Shown: positions 38,782-47,869, numbered from the stretch's first letter. The stretch: 64,000 bases of DNA from Polaromonas sp. AET17H-212 (GCF_002379085.1 NZ_NBZW01000002.1:124001-188000), one strand, 5' to 3'. Notes: a model not told the origin generated them from the sequence alone. Numbers and translations: made by a program.

Positions 38782-41457
38782 ATGAGCGTACGCAATCTCG
38801 AAACCCTGTTCCACCCCACCTCTGTGGCCCTGATAGGCGCCTCCGACCGGGAGGGCAGCCTGGGTGCCGTGGTCCTGCGCAATCTCCGGGCGGACGGGTT
38901 TCAGGGGCCGGTCTGGCCGGTCAACCGCCGGCATACCCAGGTGGGCGGCGGGCCGGCCTGGACGGATGTCGCGTCGCTGCCGCAGGCGCCGGACCTGGCC
39001 ATCATCTGCACGCCGGCCGAGACAGTGCCCGACCTGATCACCGCCCTGGGACGCAAGGGCACGCGCGCCGCCATTGTGCTGTCGGCCGGACTCAAGCAGA
39101 CCACCAGCGCGGGCGGGCCCACGCTGGAGCAGGCCATGCTGGATGCGGCGCGGCCCTGGCTGCTGCGCATCCTCGGGCCCAACTGCATCGGGGCGCTGGT
39201 GCCGGGGATCGGGCTCAATGCCAGTTTTGCGCCCGGCAATGCCTTGCCCGGCAAGCTGGCCTTTGTGACGCAATCGGGCGCGCTGGCAACCGCCATGCTC
39301 GATTGGGCCAACAGCCGCGGCATCGGGTTTTCGCATTTCATCTCGCTGGGCGACAGCGCCGACGTGGACTTCGGCGACGTCATCGACTACCTGGCCAGCG
39401 ATCCCGGCACCAAGGCCATCCTGATGTACATGGAGTCGGTCAAGGCCGCGCGCAAGTTCATGTCGGCGGCGCGCGCTGCTGCACGCAACAAACCGGTGAT
39501 TGTTGTCAAGGCCGGCCGTGCGCCTGAAGGTGCCCGGGCGGCCGCCTCGCACACCGGTGCGCTGGCTGGCTCCGATGTGGTGTTCGATGCTGCCGTCCGG
39601 CGTGCCGGCATGTTGCGCGTGGACACGCTGGAGGCGTTGTTCGACGCGGCCGAAACCCTGACCCATGTGAAGCGCTGGCAGGGTGAGCGGCTGGCGGTGC
39701 TGACCAACGGCGGCGGTGCCGGCGTGTTGGCCGCCGATGCACTGGCGCTGGGCGGCGGCACACTGGCGGTGCTGGGTGCGGGGGCGCTGGAGGCGCTCAA
39801 CCAGTGCCTGCCGCCCACCTGGTCGCATGGCAACCCGATCGACATCATCGGCGACGCTCCTGTGAACCGTTATGCGGACAGCCTGCGGGTCTTGCTGGCA
39901 GCGCCCGAGGTCGACGGTGTGCTGTTCATCCATGCCCCCACGGCGATTGTTCCTGCCGACCGGATTGCAGCAGCCTGTCTGCCGCTGATCCAGGCGGCAG
40001 CCAAGCCTGTGCTGACCTGCTGGCTGGGTGGTGCGGCAGTGGCGCTGGCGCGGCGGGACAGCGCCAGCGCGGGCATTGCCAGCTACAACACACCGGAACG
40101 CGCGGCGGCGGCGTGGCTGCAACTGGCGACCTATGCACGCAACCAGCAGGCGCTGCAGCAGCTTCCTGCATCCGTGCTGGAGGACTTCACGCCGGACCGG
40201 CAACTGGCCCAATCGCTGCTCGAGGAGGCGCTGCAGGAAGGCCGCGAGTGGCTCAGTGATGCGCAGGCCCAGGCGCTGCTGCGGGCCTACGGCATCCCCA
40301 CGGTGGAGACCGTCAGGACCCGCGATGTCGAGGAGGCGGTCGCCGTGGCCAACCGCATCGGTTACCCCGTCGCACTGAAGATCGTGTCGCCCCAGGTCAT
40401 CCACAAGTCCGACGTCGGCGGCGTGGCGCTGAACCTGGTCTCCGCGGAAGAACTCAGGCGCGCGGCCGGGAAGATGCGCCGGCAGGTGATCGGGCTGCTG
40501 CCGCAGGCGCAGATCCTCGGTTTCACCGTGCAGGCCATGGCTGAGCGTCCCGGGGCGCACGAACTGATTGTCGGCATTGCCTCGGACCCGGTGTTCGGCC
40601 CGGTGATGCTGCTCGGCGAGGGTGGCGTGGCCGTTGAACTGCACAAGAACCATGTGGTGGCGCTGCCGCCGCTCAACACCCGGCTGGCGCAGGACATGCT
40701 CGCCGGCAGCCGGCTGTCGCTCCTGCTGGCCGGCTACCGCGGGCGCCCGCCCGCCGATGAGGCGGCGCTGCTGGCCACGCTGCTGAAGGTCTCGCAGATG
40801 GCCTGCGACCTGGCCTGGCTGGCCGAACTCGACATCAACCCCCTGCTGGTCGACGAACACGGCGTGCTGGCGCTTGATGCGCGGGTGCGGTTGCGCCAGG
40901 TCCCGGCGGGCGAGCGCAGCCGGCTGGCCATCCGTCCCTACCCGCAGGCGCTGGAAGAGCATGTGCAGGTCAAGGGTCAGGATGTGCTGCTGCGACCGAT
41001 CCGCCCCGAGGATGGCCAGCGCCTGATGGCCTTTTATGCCGGGGCGTCGCCCGCCGACATGCGGCTGCGCTTTTTCATGACGCGGCGCGAGGTGCCGCAT
41101 TCCGAACTGGCGCGCTACAGCCAGATCGACTATGACCGCGAGATGACCTTTGTGGCGATGGTGCCGCAGGCGGGTGGCGAGCCGGTCATGGTGGCCGAAG
41201 CGCGGGCCGTCTGCGACCCGGACAACCTGCAGGCGGAATTCGCGATCCAGGTGGCCACGGACTGGCAGGGGCGCGGCCTCGGGCGCCAGCTGATGGACAA
41301 GCTGATTCGCTACCTGCGCGAGCACGGCACCACCGAGGTCGTGGGGCAGTGCCTGCCGGAGAACGTGGCCATGGCGGCTCTGGCGCGCCAGATTGGGTTC
41401 GACGTGTCCATCGCCAGCGCGCAGGACACCATGGCAATGCGTCTGTCGCTGCGCTGA
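38782..41457 (+). CDS. ADP-forming acyl-CoA synthetase fused to GNAT acetyltransferase
   Basis: An 891-residue fusion. A CoA-binding Rossmann domain (about 1-130) is followed by succinyl-CoA-ligase-like domains (about 150-460), an ATP-grasp domain (about 480-690, with PVALKIVSPQVIHKSDVGGVALNL) and a C-terminal GNAT domain (about 730-890, with QVATDWQGRGLGRQLM). The SHTGALAGS motif keeps the His that is phosphorylated in acetate-CoA ligases; protein acetyltransferase Pat relatives often lack it. It may therefore both make acetyl-CoA/ATP and acetylate proteins. AAGGATA precedes the ATG, and a Usp gene follows after 25 bp. Confidence 0.9.
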   Translation: MSVRNLETLFHPTSVALIGASDREGSLGAVVLRNLRADGFQGPVWPVNRRHTQVGGGPAWTDVASLPQAPDLAIICTPAETVPDLITALGRKGTRAAIVLSAGLKQTTSAGGPTLEQAMLDAARPWLLRILGPNCIGALVPGIGLNASFAPGNALPGKLAFVTQSGALATAMLDWANSRGIGFSHFISLGDSADVDFGDVIDYLASDPGTKAILMYMESVKAARKFMSAARAAARNKPVIVVKAGRAPEGARAAASHTGALAGSDVVFDAAVRRAGMLRVDTLEALFDAAETLTHVKRWQGERLAVLTNGGGAGVLAADALALGGGTLAVLGAGALEALNQCLPPTWSHGNPIDIIGDAPVNRYADSLRVLLAAPEVDGVLFIHAPTAIVPADRIAAACLPLIQAAAKPVLTCWLGGAAVALARRDSASAGIASYNTPERAAAAWLQLATYARNQQALQQLPASVLEDFTPDRQLAQSLLEEALQEGREWLSDAQAQALLRAYGIPTVETVRTRDVEEAVAVANRIGYPVALKIVSPQVIHKSDVGGVALNLVSAEELRRAAGKMRRQVIGLLPQAQILGFTVQAMAERPGAHELIVGIASDPVFGPVMLLGEGGVAVELHKNHVVALPPLNTRLAQDMLAGSRLSLLLAGYRGRPPADEAALLATLLKVSQMACDLAWLAELDINPLLVDEHGVLALDARVRLRQVPAGERSRLAIRPYPQALEEHVQVKGQDVLLRPIRPEDGQRLMAFYAGASPADMRLRFFMTRREVPHSELARYSQIDYDREMTFVAMVPQAGGEPVMVAEARAVCDPDNLQAEFAIQVATDWQGRGLGRQLMDKLIRYLREHGTTEVVGQCLPENVAMAALARQIGFDVSIASAQDTMAMRLSLR

Positions 41458-41482
41458 GAAATCTTTGACCGAGGAGAAAAAA

Positions 41483-41953
41483 TTGTCCGTTTACCATCAG
41501 CTTCTTGTGCCTTTCGACGGCAGCCCGACCTCGGACAAGGCGCTCGACGAAGCCATCCGTCTGGCCCGGCTGACCGGCGCGCGGCTGCGGCTGCTCCATG
41601 TGGTGGACGAGCTGAGTTACGTCAACGGCTTCGAGACGGCGACGAATTACATCAATGAAATCGTGCCCCTGATGCAGGCGGCGGGCGAGAAGCTGCTGGC
41701 GCTCGCCCGGCAAAAGGCCCAGGCCCAAGGTGTGGACACCGACAGCGTGCTGGTGGTGGGCGGACCGGGCCGCATCTGCGAACATGTGGCCGAACAGGCC
41801 AGGAGCGCGCAGGCGGACCTGATTGTGGTGGGTTCGCACGGGCGGCGCGGCATCGGCCGTGTCCTGCTGGGCAGCGACGCCGAGCAGATCGTGCGGACCG
41901 CCCCGGTTCCGGTGCTGGTGGTGCGCGGGGCCGAGGATGCTGCCCGCCGGTAG
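41483..41953 (+). CDS. universal stress protein, UspA family (TTG start)
   Basis: A 156-residue Usp with the nucleotide-binding signature GSHGRRGIGRVLLGS and VPVLVVR near the end. It matches the Usp at 1497-1967 in length and over much of its sequence, so they look like paralogues. The only start that fits has TTG at 41483 with GAGGAG ending 6 bases before it; no ATG exists near the domain start. It lies 25 bp behind the acyl-CoA synthetase gene and is almost certainly cotranscribed from the FNR-type promoter at 38700. Confidence 0.9.
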   Translation: MSVYHQLLVPFDGSPTSDKALDEAIRLARLTGARLRLLHVVDELSYVNGFETATNYINEIVPLMQAAGEKLLALARQKAQAQGVDTDSVLVVGGPGRICEHVAEQARSAQADLIVVGSHGRRGIGRVLLGSDAEQIVRTAPVPVLVVRGAEDAARR

Positions 41954-41957
41954 TGCG

Positions 41958-42743
41958 CTAGTTACAGCCCTGCTGGTTGACGATGGACTGCAGGGCGTCG
42001 GTGTCGAGGATGCGCACATGGCGCTGGTGAACATCGATGACACCGTCGTCGGCAAACTTCGAGAAGGTGCGGCTCACGGTTTCCAGCTTCATCCCGAGGT
42101 AACTGCCGATCTCCTCGCGGGTCATGCGCAGGACCAGCTCCGACCCCGAGAATCCCCGTGCATGAAGCCGCTGCACCAGGTTCAGCAGGAAGGCTGCCAC
42201 GCGTTCTTCGGCGCGCATGCTGCCCAGCAGCAGCATCACACCGTGTTCGCGCACGATCTCGCGGCTCATGATGCGGTGCACATGGTGTTGCAGGGCATTG
42301 ATCTCGCGCGAGAGTTCACTGATGCGATTGAAAGGCATGACGCAGACCTCGGCATCTTCGAGCGCGACGGCATCGCAGGTATGACGGTCGTTGACAATGC
42401 CGTCCAGGCCGATGACCTCGCCCGCCATCTGGAAGCCGGTGACCTGGTCGCGGCCGTCACCGGAGGTGACACAGGTCTTGAAAAAGCCGGTGCGAATGGC
42501 AAACAGCGATTCGAAAGGCTCGCCGTTGCGAAACAGCGTGGCGCCGCGTTTGACCTTGCGGCGAACGGCCACGACCTCGTCGATGCGTGCGAGCTCTTGC
42601 GGGCTCAGGCCCACCGGCATGCACAGTTCGCGCAGGTTGCAGTTCGAGCACGCCACCTTGATGGTTTTTTCATCGATAAATGGGGTTTCCGGGGCAGTTG
42701 CTAGCAGATCCGCGGTGGTCGTACGTACGGGGATTTCCTTCAT
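41958..42743 (-). CDS. fnr: Fnr-type oxygen-sensing transcription regulator (copy 2)
   Basis: A 261-residue Crp/Fnr regulator. Cys32, Cys35, Cys41 (CSNCNLRELC) and Cys134 (EVCVMPF) form the likely [4Fe-4S] set, and ETVSRTF sits in the recognition helix. It is clearly paralogous to the Fnr at 7285-8073, without the extra Cys46. Two FNR-like boxes lie upstream. One is placed as a class II activator site for this gene; the other is centred on its predicted start point, which suggests the protein limits its own synthesis. It is divergent from hemN, the classic FNR neighbour. Confidence 0.94.
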   Translation of the reverse strand: MKEIPVRTTTADLLATAPETPFIDEKTIKVACSNCNLRELCMPVGLSPQELARIDEVVAVRRKVKRGATLFRNGEPFESLFAIRTGFFKTCVTSGDGRDQVTGFQMAGEVIGLDGIVNDRHTCDAVALEDAEVCVMPFNRISELSREINALQHHVHRIMSREIVREHGVMLLLGSMRAEERVAAFLLNLVQRLHARGFSGSELVLRMTREEIGSYLGMKLETVSRTFSKFADDGVIDVHQRHVRILDTDALQSIVNQQGCN

Positions 42744-42756
42744 GGGAGAGCCTTTT

Positions 42757-42770
42757 ATGATCTTGATCAA
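42757..42770 (-). promoter_or_regulatory. FNR-like box overlapping the fnr start point
   Basis: ATGAT-CTTG-ATCAA (9/10). Its centre (42763.5) coincides with the start point predicted from GACAAT at 42776-42771. A bound FNR here would block transcription. Confidence 0.72.
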
Positions 42771-42797
42771 ATTGTCCGGGTCCCGGCCCCGGCGCCT

Positions 42798-42811
42798 TTG
42801 ATCCATGTCAA
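42798..42811. promoter_or_regulatory. shared FNR-like box between fnr and hemN
   Basis: TTGAT-CCAT-GTCAA (full consensus match). Toward fnr, GACAAT starts 28.5 bp from the centre. Toward hemN, a weaker CACAGT starts at 42834, 29.5 bp from the centre, with a ~19-nt leader to ATG 42865. Confidence 0.78.
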
Positions 42812-42864
42812 GCGGTCAGGTGGGCGGACGCGGCACAGTCACTTACCTCCACGAGAAACATGTC

Positions 42865-44247
42865 ATGACCAATGTATCGCCCGAACTGCTCCAACGATTC
42901 GACGTTCCGGGGCCGCGGTATACATCCTACCCAACGGCCGATCGTTTCGTAGAAGCCTTCACTGAAACTGACTATGGCCAGGCCCTGGCCCAGCGCCGCA
43001 CGGGCCCGGCCGGCTTGACCATGCCGCTGTCGCTGTATGTGCATATTCCGTTCTGTGAATCGCTTTGTTATTACTGCGCCTGCAACAAGATCATCACCAA
43101 GCACCACAGCCGTGCCGTCAGCTACTTGCGCTACCTGAGCCGCGAGATCGACCTGCACACGGCCCAGCTCGGCCAGGGCCAGACGGTCACGCAACTGCAT
43201 CTGGGCGGAGGCTCGCCGACCTTCCTGTCCGACGATGAGTTGAGGGAACTCATGGCCATGCTGCGGCGCAGCTTCACGATGGTGCCCGGCGGCGAATACT
43301 CCATCGAGATCGATCCGCGCACGGTGGATGGTTCACGCCTGCGCGCCCTGGCCGACATGGGTTTCAACCGCCTGAGTTTTGGCGTGCAGGATTTCGATCC
43401 CGATGTCCAGAAGGCCGTGCACCGCATCCAGCCGTTTGAGCAGGTCAGCGAACTGATGGTCCAGGCACGCGAAGTGGGGTTCGACTCCATCAATGTCGAC
43501 CTGATCTACGGCCTGCCGCGCCAGACGCCCGAGTCCTTTGCGCGAACGCTGGCCCAGGTGGCGCAGTTGAAGCCCGACCGCATTGCGCTGTATGCCTATG
43601 CGCACCTGCCCGAACGTTTCAAGCCGCAGCGGCGCATTGTCTCGGCGGACTTGCCCGGCGCTGCGGCCAAGGTGGCCATGCTGTCGCAGTCACTCGCTGC
43701 CTTCATGGCTTCGGGCTACGTCTACATCGGCATGGACCACTTCGCACTGCCCAACGACGCGCTGGCCGTGGCCAAGCGCCAGGGCCGGCTGCATCGCAAT
43801 TTCCAGGGCTACAGCACCCAGCCCGACTGCGACCTCATCGGCCTGGGCGTCTCAGCCATCGGACGCATTGGTGCGACCTACAGCCAGAACGCAAAGACGA
43901 TGGAAGAGTATTGCGACCATCTCGACCAAAACCGCCTGCCGGTGGTGCGTGGACTGGCGCTCAGCCGCGACGACCTGGCGCGCCGGGCCGTGATCATGGC
44001 GCTGATGTGCCAGGGCCAGGTGATTTTCGAGTCGATCGAGTTGGCCTGGCTGCTGGACTTCCGCAGCTATTTCGCGGCCGAGCTGGAACAGCTGCGCAGT
44101 CTGGCCGATGCGGGGCTGGTGCTGCTCGACGAATCGGGCATCCAGGTCACGGCGCAGGGCTGGTTCTTCGTGCGTGCGGTGGCCATGGTGTTTGACCGCT
44201 ACCTGCAGGCCGACCGCAACCGCGCGAGGTTCTCGCGCATCATCTGA
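42865..44247 (+). CDS. hemN: oxygen-independent coproporphyrinogen III oxidase
   Basis: A 460-residue radical SAM enzyme. The cluster motif C-x3-C-x2-C is Cys64, Cys68, Cys71 (CESLCYYC) with a further Cys73, as in HemN. YTSYPTADRFVEAF at the N-terminus and the GGGSPTFL SAM-binding loop are typical. Length equals the family norm, and the C-terminal HemN domain is complete, which separates it from HemW. It converts coproporphyrinogen III to protoporphyrinogen IX without oxygen. An FNR-like box upstream fits anaerobic induction. The next gene starts 13 bp downstream. Confidence 0.96.
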   Translation: MTNVSPELLQRFDVPGPRYTSYPTADRFVEAFTETDYGQALAQRRTGPAGLTMPLSLYVHIPFCESLCYYCACNKIITKHHSRAVSYLRYLSREIDLHTAQLGQGQTVTQLHLGGGSPTFLSDDELRELMAMLRRSFTMVPGGEYSIEIDPRTVDGSRLRALADMGFNRLSFGVQDFDPDVQKAVHRIQPFEQVSELMVQAREVGFDSINVDLIYGLPRQTPESFARTLAQVAQLKPDRIALYAYAHLPERFKPQRRIVSADLPGAAAKVAMLSQSLAAFMASGYVYIGMDHFALPNDALAVAKRQGRLHRNFQGYSTQPDCDLIGLGVSAIGRIGATYSQNAKTMEEYCDHLDQNRLPVVRGLALSRDDLARRAVIMALMCQGQVIFESIELAWLLDFRSYFAAELEQLRSLADAGLVLLDESGIQVTAQGWFFVRAVAMVFDRYLQADRNRARFSRII

Positions 44248-44260
44248 ACAGGCTCCAGCC

Positions 44261-44953
44261 ATGTCCACCACATTGGCCGTGACCGCCCTGATGATGGGGC
44301 TGGCCGGCGGCCCGCATTGCGCTGCCATGTGCGGCGCTGCCTGTGCGGGCATTTCGCGCCTGGGTCCGCGCCAGGGCTCGGGCGCGTCGTCGCGTTCGCT
44401 CTGGAGCTTTCAGGCCGGGCGCCTGGCGGGTTATTCGCTGGCCGGCGCCGCTGCCGCGCTGGCCGTGCAAAGCCTGGCCTGGCTGACCACGAATACCGCG
44501 GCGCTGCGTCCGGTCTGGACGCTGTTTCACCTGGCTGTGCTGCTCTGGGGGCTGATGCTGTTGTCCCAGGCGCGCCAGCCCGCGTGGGTCAGCGACGCCG
44601 GCCGCGCCGTCTGGTCACGCATCCGGCCACTGGCCGCGGCGCGTGGCGGCATCTTCGCCACCGGGGCGTTGTGGGCCTTCATGCCCTGCGGCCTGCTCTA
44701 TTCGGCGCTTCTGGTCGCTTCGCTCAGCGGCGGGCCGCTGGAGGGCGCGCTCTCGATGGCGCTGTTCGCTGCCGGCAGCAGCGTGTCGCTGATGCTGGTG
44801 CCGCTGCTGTACGACAAGCTGCAGGGCCGTGGTAACAAGCTCAAGCAGGACTGGGGCACACGCGCGGCGGGTGGCTTGCTGATCCTCGCGGCGGCCTGGG
44901 CGCTGTGGGCGGATGCCTTTCACCGCTTTGCCGAGTGGTGCGGCCTGGCCTGA
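44261..44953 (+). CDS. TauE/SafE-like membrane protein (cytochrome oxidase cluster type)
   Basis: A 230-residue protein with six or so membrane spans and the N-terminal GGPHCAAMCGAACAG motif; a second Cys-containing segment is AFMPCGLLYSALLVASLSGG. This sub-family (sulfite exporter TauE/SafE in databases, related to the DsbD transmembrane part) often lies by cco and hemN genes, and its Cys/His/Met motif suggests metal or redox handling. It is 13 bp behind hemN, so cotranscription is expected. The true substrate is unknown. Confidence 0.82.
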   Translation: MSTTLAVTALMMGLAGGPHCAAMCGAACAGISRLGPRQGSGASSRSLWSFQAGRLAGYSLAGAAAALAVQSLAWLTTNTAALRPVWTLFHLAVLLWGLMLLSQARQPAWVSDAGRAVWSRIRPLAAARGGIFATGALWAFMPCGLLYSALLVASLSGGPLEGALSMALFAAGSSVSLMLVPLLYDKLQGRGNKLKQDWGTRAAGGLLILAAAWALWADAFHRFAEWCGLA

Positions 44954-44975
44954 CCGCAGGCCTGCCTTGGCGACG

Positions 44976-46334
44976 TCAGCGGAGGAGGACCGTTTCGAGG
45001 TAGAACGGCATGTGAACCTTCCAGTGCAGCTCGCGCTCGATGCGCTGGCGCATGGCGTCCGCTGCAGCGGGTTCGCCGTGCGTGATGAAGGTCTGTTTGG
45101 GCGGCGCCTTGAACCCCTTGAGCCAGCTCACAATTTCGGCCGCGTCCGCATGGGCCGACAGGTCGTCCAGCATGGCAACCTCGGCCCGGACGGGCACGTC
45201 CTCGCCGAAGATTCGTACCGTTGGTGAACCCCCTGCGATCGAGGCACCGCGCGTGCCGCCGGCCTGAAAGCCGGCAAACAAAATGGTGTTGCGCTTGTCG
45301 GGCGCAAAGGCCTTGAGGTGGTGCACCACGCGCCCGCCCGTGGCCATGCCGCTGGCGGCGATGATCACCATCGGGCCGTGGCGCGCATTGAGCAGCCGCG
45401 ATTCTTCCGGCGTTTGCACGATATGTGCGGCGTGCGCCAGCGCATCACATTCGGCGGCCGTCAGCCGCAGTTCCGATTTGTGTTTCAGGTACACCTGCAT
45501 GGCGCTGGCCGCCATGGGGCTATTGAGGTACACCGGAATGTTGTGGATCACGCCCTGGGCCTTGAGCAGCTGGATGCAGTGCAGCAGGCTCTGAGCCCGG
45601 CCCACGGCGAAGGCCGGGATCACCACCACGCCGCCGCGGGCGGCGGTGCGGTTGATCACCTTGCCCAGTTCCAGCAGCGGGTCCGAATTTTTGTGCGGGC
45701 GGTCGCCATAGGTGGATTCCACCACCAGGTAGTCGGCCCCATCCATCTGCACGGGGGGCTTGAGCACCAAGTCGTGGGGCCGGCCGATGTCTCCGGAAAA
45801 CAGGATGGAGCGTGATCCGTCATCCAGCCTGACAAACGAGGAGCCGGCCATGTGGCCCGAGGGCGTCATGCGCGCGTGCAGGCCTGGTGCGGGTTGCCAG
45901 TCCGTGTCAAAGGGAACGGGATGAAACAGCTTGAGGCACTGCAGTGCGTCGTCGCGCGTGTACAGCGGCAGCGCCTCCTTGTGTTTGGATAGTTTATGGC
46001 GGTTGGTGTACTCGGCTTCTTCCTCCTGCAGGTGGCCTGAATCGGGAAGCAGGATGCGGCACAGGTCGTAGGTGGCGGGTGTGCAGAACACCTTGCCGTG
46101 AAACCCCTGGCGCGCCAGCAGGGGCAGGTAGCCGCTGTGGTCGATGTGGGCGTGCGTCAGGATCACCGCGTCGATTGATGACGGCTTCACCGGTGGCGGC
46201 GCCCAGTTGCGCAGGCGCAGCAGCTTGTAGCCCTGGAACAGGCCGCAATCGACCAGCACCCTGGACTTGTCGTGCTGAAGCAGGTATTTCGAACCGGTGA
46301 CGGTGTCGGTTGCGCCGAGGAATTGAAGTTTCAT
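44976..46334 (-). CDS. beta-CASP metallo-beta-lactamase RNase-like protein
   Basis: A 452-residue MBL enzyme with THAHIDHSG (zinc ligands), SGHMAGSS, FSGDIGR, the beta-CASP region (VVIPAFAVGRAQ, STYGDRPH) and the C-terminal RMMBL part with SAHADAAEIVSWL. Bacterial members act on RNA as endo- or exonucleases. The family recurs beside Usp and phosphoribosyltransferase genes in FNR/ANR regulons. There is no SD; TAGACT lies 6 bases before the ATG and an FNR-like site is centred exactly 41.5 bp upstream, so a leaderless, oxygen-regulated mRNA is likely. It converges with the TauE-like gene. Confidence 0.9.
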   Translation of the reverse strand: MKLQFLGATDTVTGSKYLLQHDKSRVLVDCGLFQGYKLLRLRNWAPPPVKPSSIDAVILTHAHIDHSGYLPLLARQGFHGKVFCTPATYDLCRILLPDSGHLQEEEAEYTNRHKLSKHKEALPLYTRDDALQCLKLFHPVPFDTDWQPAPGLHARMTPSGHMAGSSFVRLDDGSRSILFSGDIGRPHDLVLKPPVQMDGADYLVVESTYGDRPHKNSDPLLELGKVINRTAARGGVVVIPAFAVGRAQSLLHCIQLLKAQGVIHNIPVYLNSPMAASAMQVYLKHKSELRLTAAECDALAHAAHIVQTPEESRLLNARHGPMVIIAASGMATGGRVVHHLKAFAPDKRNTILFAGFQAGGTRGASIAGGSPTVRIFGEDVPVRAEVAMLDDLSAHADAAEIVSWLKGFKAPPKQTFITHGEPAAADAMRQRIERELHWKVHMPFYLETVLLR

Positions 46335-46340
46335 GGCTTC

Positions 46341-46382
46341 AGTCTAGAAAGGGCGGTGGCGCGTCCCTTTGCGGTGGATCAA
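46341..46382 (-). promoter_or_regulatory. FNR-like promoter for a leaderless beta-CASP gene
   Basis: On the minus strand, TTGAT-CCAC-CGCAA (46382-46369; 8/10, one perfect half) and TAGACT at 46346-46341, 29.5 bp from the centre. The implied start is base 46334, the first base of the ATG. Confidence 0.6.
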
Positions 46383-46410
46383 CCGGGGTGGACGGGACGG
46401 CCGGCGTTTT

Positions 46411-47325
46411 TTACCGCGCCAGGGCCGTCCGCGCGGCTGCCAGGTCCCAGCCGGCCCAACCGCAGCTCTTGAAAAGCACCGGCCCTGCCGGCCTCGGCGT
46501 GTCATGGGCCAGCACGTCCGCGAGTGTTGCAAAGCGGCTCACCTCCAGACCGGCCTGCAGCAGATCGCCGGCTTCATGGCTTGCATCGGCGGTGTCCACA
46601 AACACCGCGCCCTGCTGTGCAAAGTGACGGCACAGGTCGGGGCCAAGCTCCACCATCTGCGGCGTGAAGGCGCCGACCGCGCTGATGAACGCATCCCGGC
46701 GCGGCAGGCTGTCGAGCACCACGCCATGGGCCGGCGTGCAGGTGACCGCCAGCGGGCAGTCGGCCAGCGCGGCGTTGGCGTCCTGCACCACACGGGCCTG
46801 CAGGCCCCGTGCTTGCGCGTGCTGCACCAGCGCCTGCGCACTGGCCGCGCTGCGCGAGGCGATCAGGACGTCGCGGACCTGCAGGACCTCGGCAAAGGCG
46901 TCGAGGTGGGCCTTGCCCTGCACCCCCGCGCCCACAATCAGCAGCGGCCCGCGGGTGTTGGTGGCCAGCCGCTGCGCCGCCAGCACGGAAACGGCCGCGG
47001 TACGCCGCGCCGTCACTGTCGGGCCGTCCAGCACCAGCCGGCGTTCGCCGCTGGCAATGTCAAACACCACGACATCGCCCTGGATGGTGGCGCGCGGTGT
47101 GCCGGCGTTGGCCGGCGTGAAGGTGATCAGTTTGGTCATGGCCACGCGGCTGTCCGAGGCCGGCATCACAAACAGGCTGCCGCCGCCGGCCAGGGGCAGC
47201 ACCTGCCGCTGCGGAACCTGCACCGAGGCATCACCCAGCAGGCGCACGATCTCTTCCATCAGGGCGGGGTAGGGCAGGCGGGCCGCGGTCTGCGCGGCGC
47301 TCAGCAGGATGGGTGAATCGGTCAT
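46411..47325 (-). CDS. ornithine cyclodeaminase/mu-crystallin family reductase
   Basis: A 304-residue protein of the OCD/mu-crystallin fold. The NAD(P) loop is LLIVGAGVQGKAHLDAF (about residues 121-137), with SRVAMTKLITF before it. The closest remembered group is the delta1-pyrroline-2-carboxylate/delta1-piperideine-2-carboxylate reductases, which act in proline or lysine side pathways, but alanine dehydrogenase or cyclodeaminase activity cannot be excluded. ATG 47325 was chosen because it begins the domain (MTDSPILLS). It stands alone between other units. Confidence 0.82.
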   Translation of the reverse strand: MTDSPILLSAAQTAARLPYPALMEEIVRLLGDASVQVPQRQVLPLAGGGSLFVMPASDSRVAMTKLITFTPANAGTPRATIQGDVVVFDIASGERRLVLDGPTVTARRTAAVSVLAAQRLATNTRGPLLIVGAGVQGKAHLDAFAEVLQVRDVLIASRSAASAQALVQHAQARGLQARVVQDANAALADCPLAVTCTPAHGVVLDSLPRRDAFISAVGAFTPQMVELGPDLCRHFAQQGAVFVDTADASHEAGDLLQAGLEVSRFATLADVLAHDTPRPAGPVLFKSCGWAGWDLAAARTALAR

Positions 47326-47497
47326 GGCTGGATGGTAAGCCAGCCTGCGCATGGCCTGCCCGTGGCGCCGGCGCAGGGCCGGTCAGGGCGTGTTTGCGGG
47401 AAGCGGTTTTATCCTACATCGGCACGGGAAATGCCCCGCGTTGAATGTCCAGGGCGCATTCATAACATCGAAACAGTCGCAACGAGGAGTCTGTTTC

Positions 47498-47869
47498 ATG
47501 TTTTCCACCCATCTGCCCCAAGTCAATGCCATCCCCCGTGAATACCTCTATCTGGGTGCCGGGGCGGTGCTGATTGTCAGCCTGCTGGCGGCCATCGCCG
47601 TGGTGGCCGGTGGTGAGGTCAAGAAGGCCAAGGCGCGTGACTCCATGCTGGCCTCCCAGCAGACCGCGGTGGCTTATTGTGTGGAAACCCTGCGCGGTGC
47701 GGCCCTCAGCAATTGCGTGCGACATGCCCGAGCCGACATGTACAACGACGGCGCGAAGTCCACCCTGGCCGGCAACGAGCCGGCAGGCGCGGTGTTGGCC
47801 GGTGGCCAGGCCAATGTGCCCGCGGATAACATCGGCATGCTGCCGGTTTCCTTCAGCACTGTCCGGTAA
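47498..47869 (+). CDS. hypothetical protein with one membrane anchor
   Basis: A 123-residue protein that I do not recognise. A single membrane span (about 22-44) precedes a periplasmic part holding two Cys residues (VAYCVETLRGAALSNCVRHA), possibly a disulfide, and a Gly/Ala-rich tail. AACGAGGAG is a strong SD before ATG 47498. It is preceded by a 172-bp gap in which no other feature is clear. Confidence 0.6.
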   Translation: MFSTHLPQVNAIPREYLYLGAGAVLIVSLLAAIAVVAGGEVKKAKARDSMLASQQTAVAYCVETLRGAALSNCVRHARADMYNDGAKSTLAGNEPAGAVLAGGQANVPADNIGMLPVSFSTVR

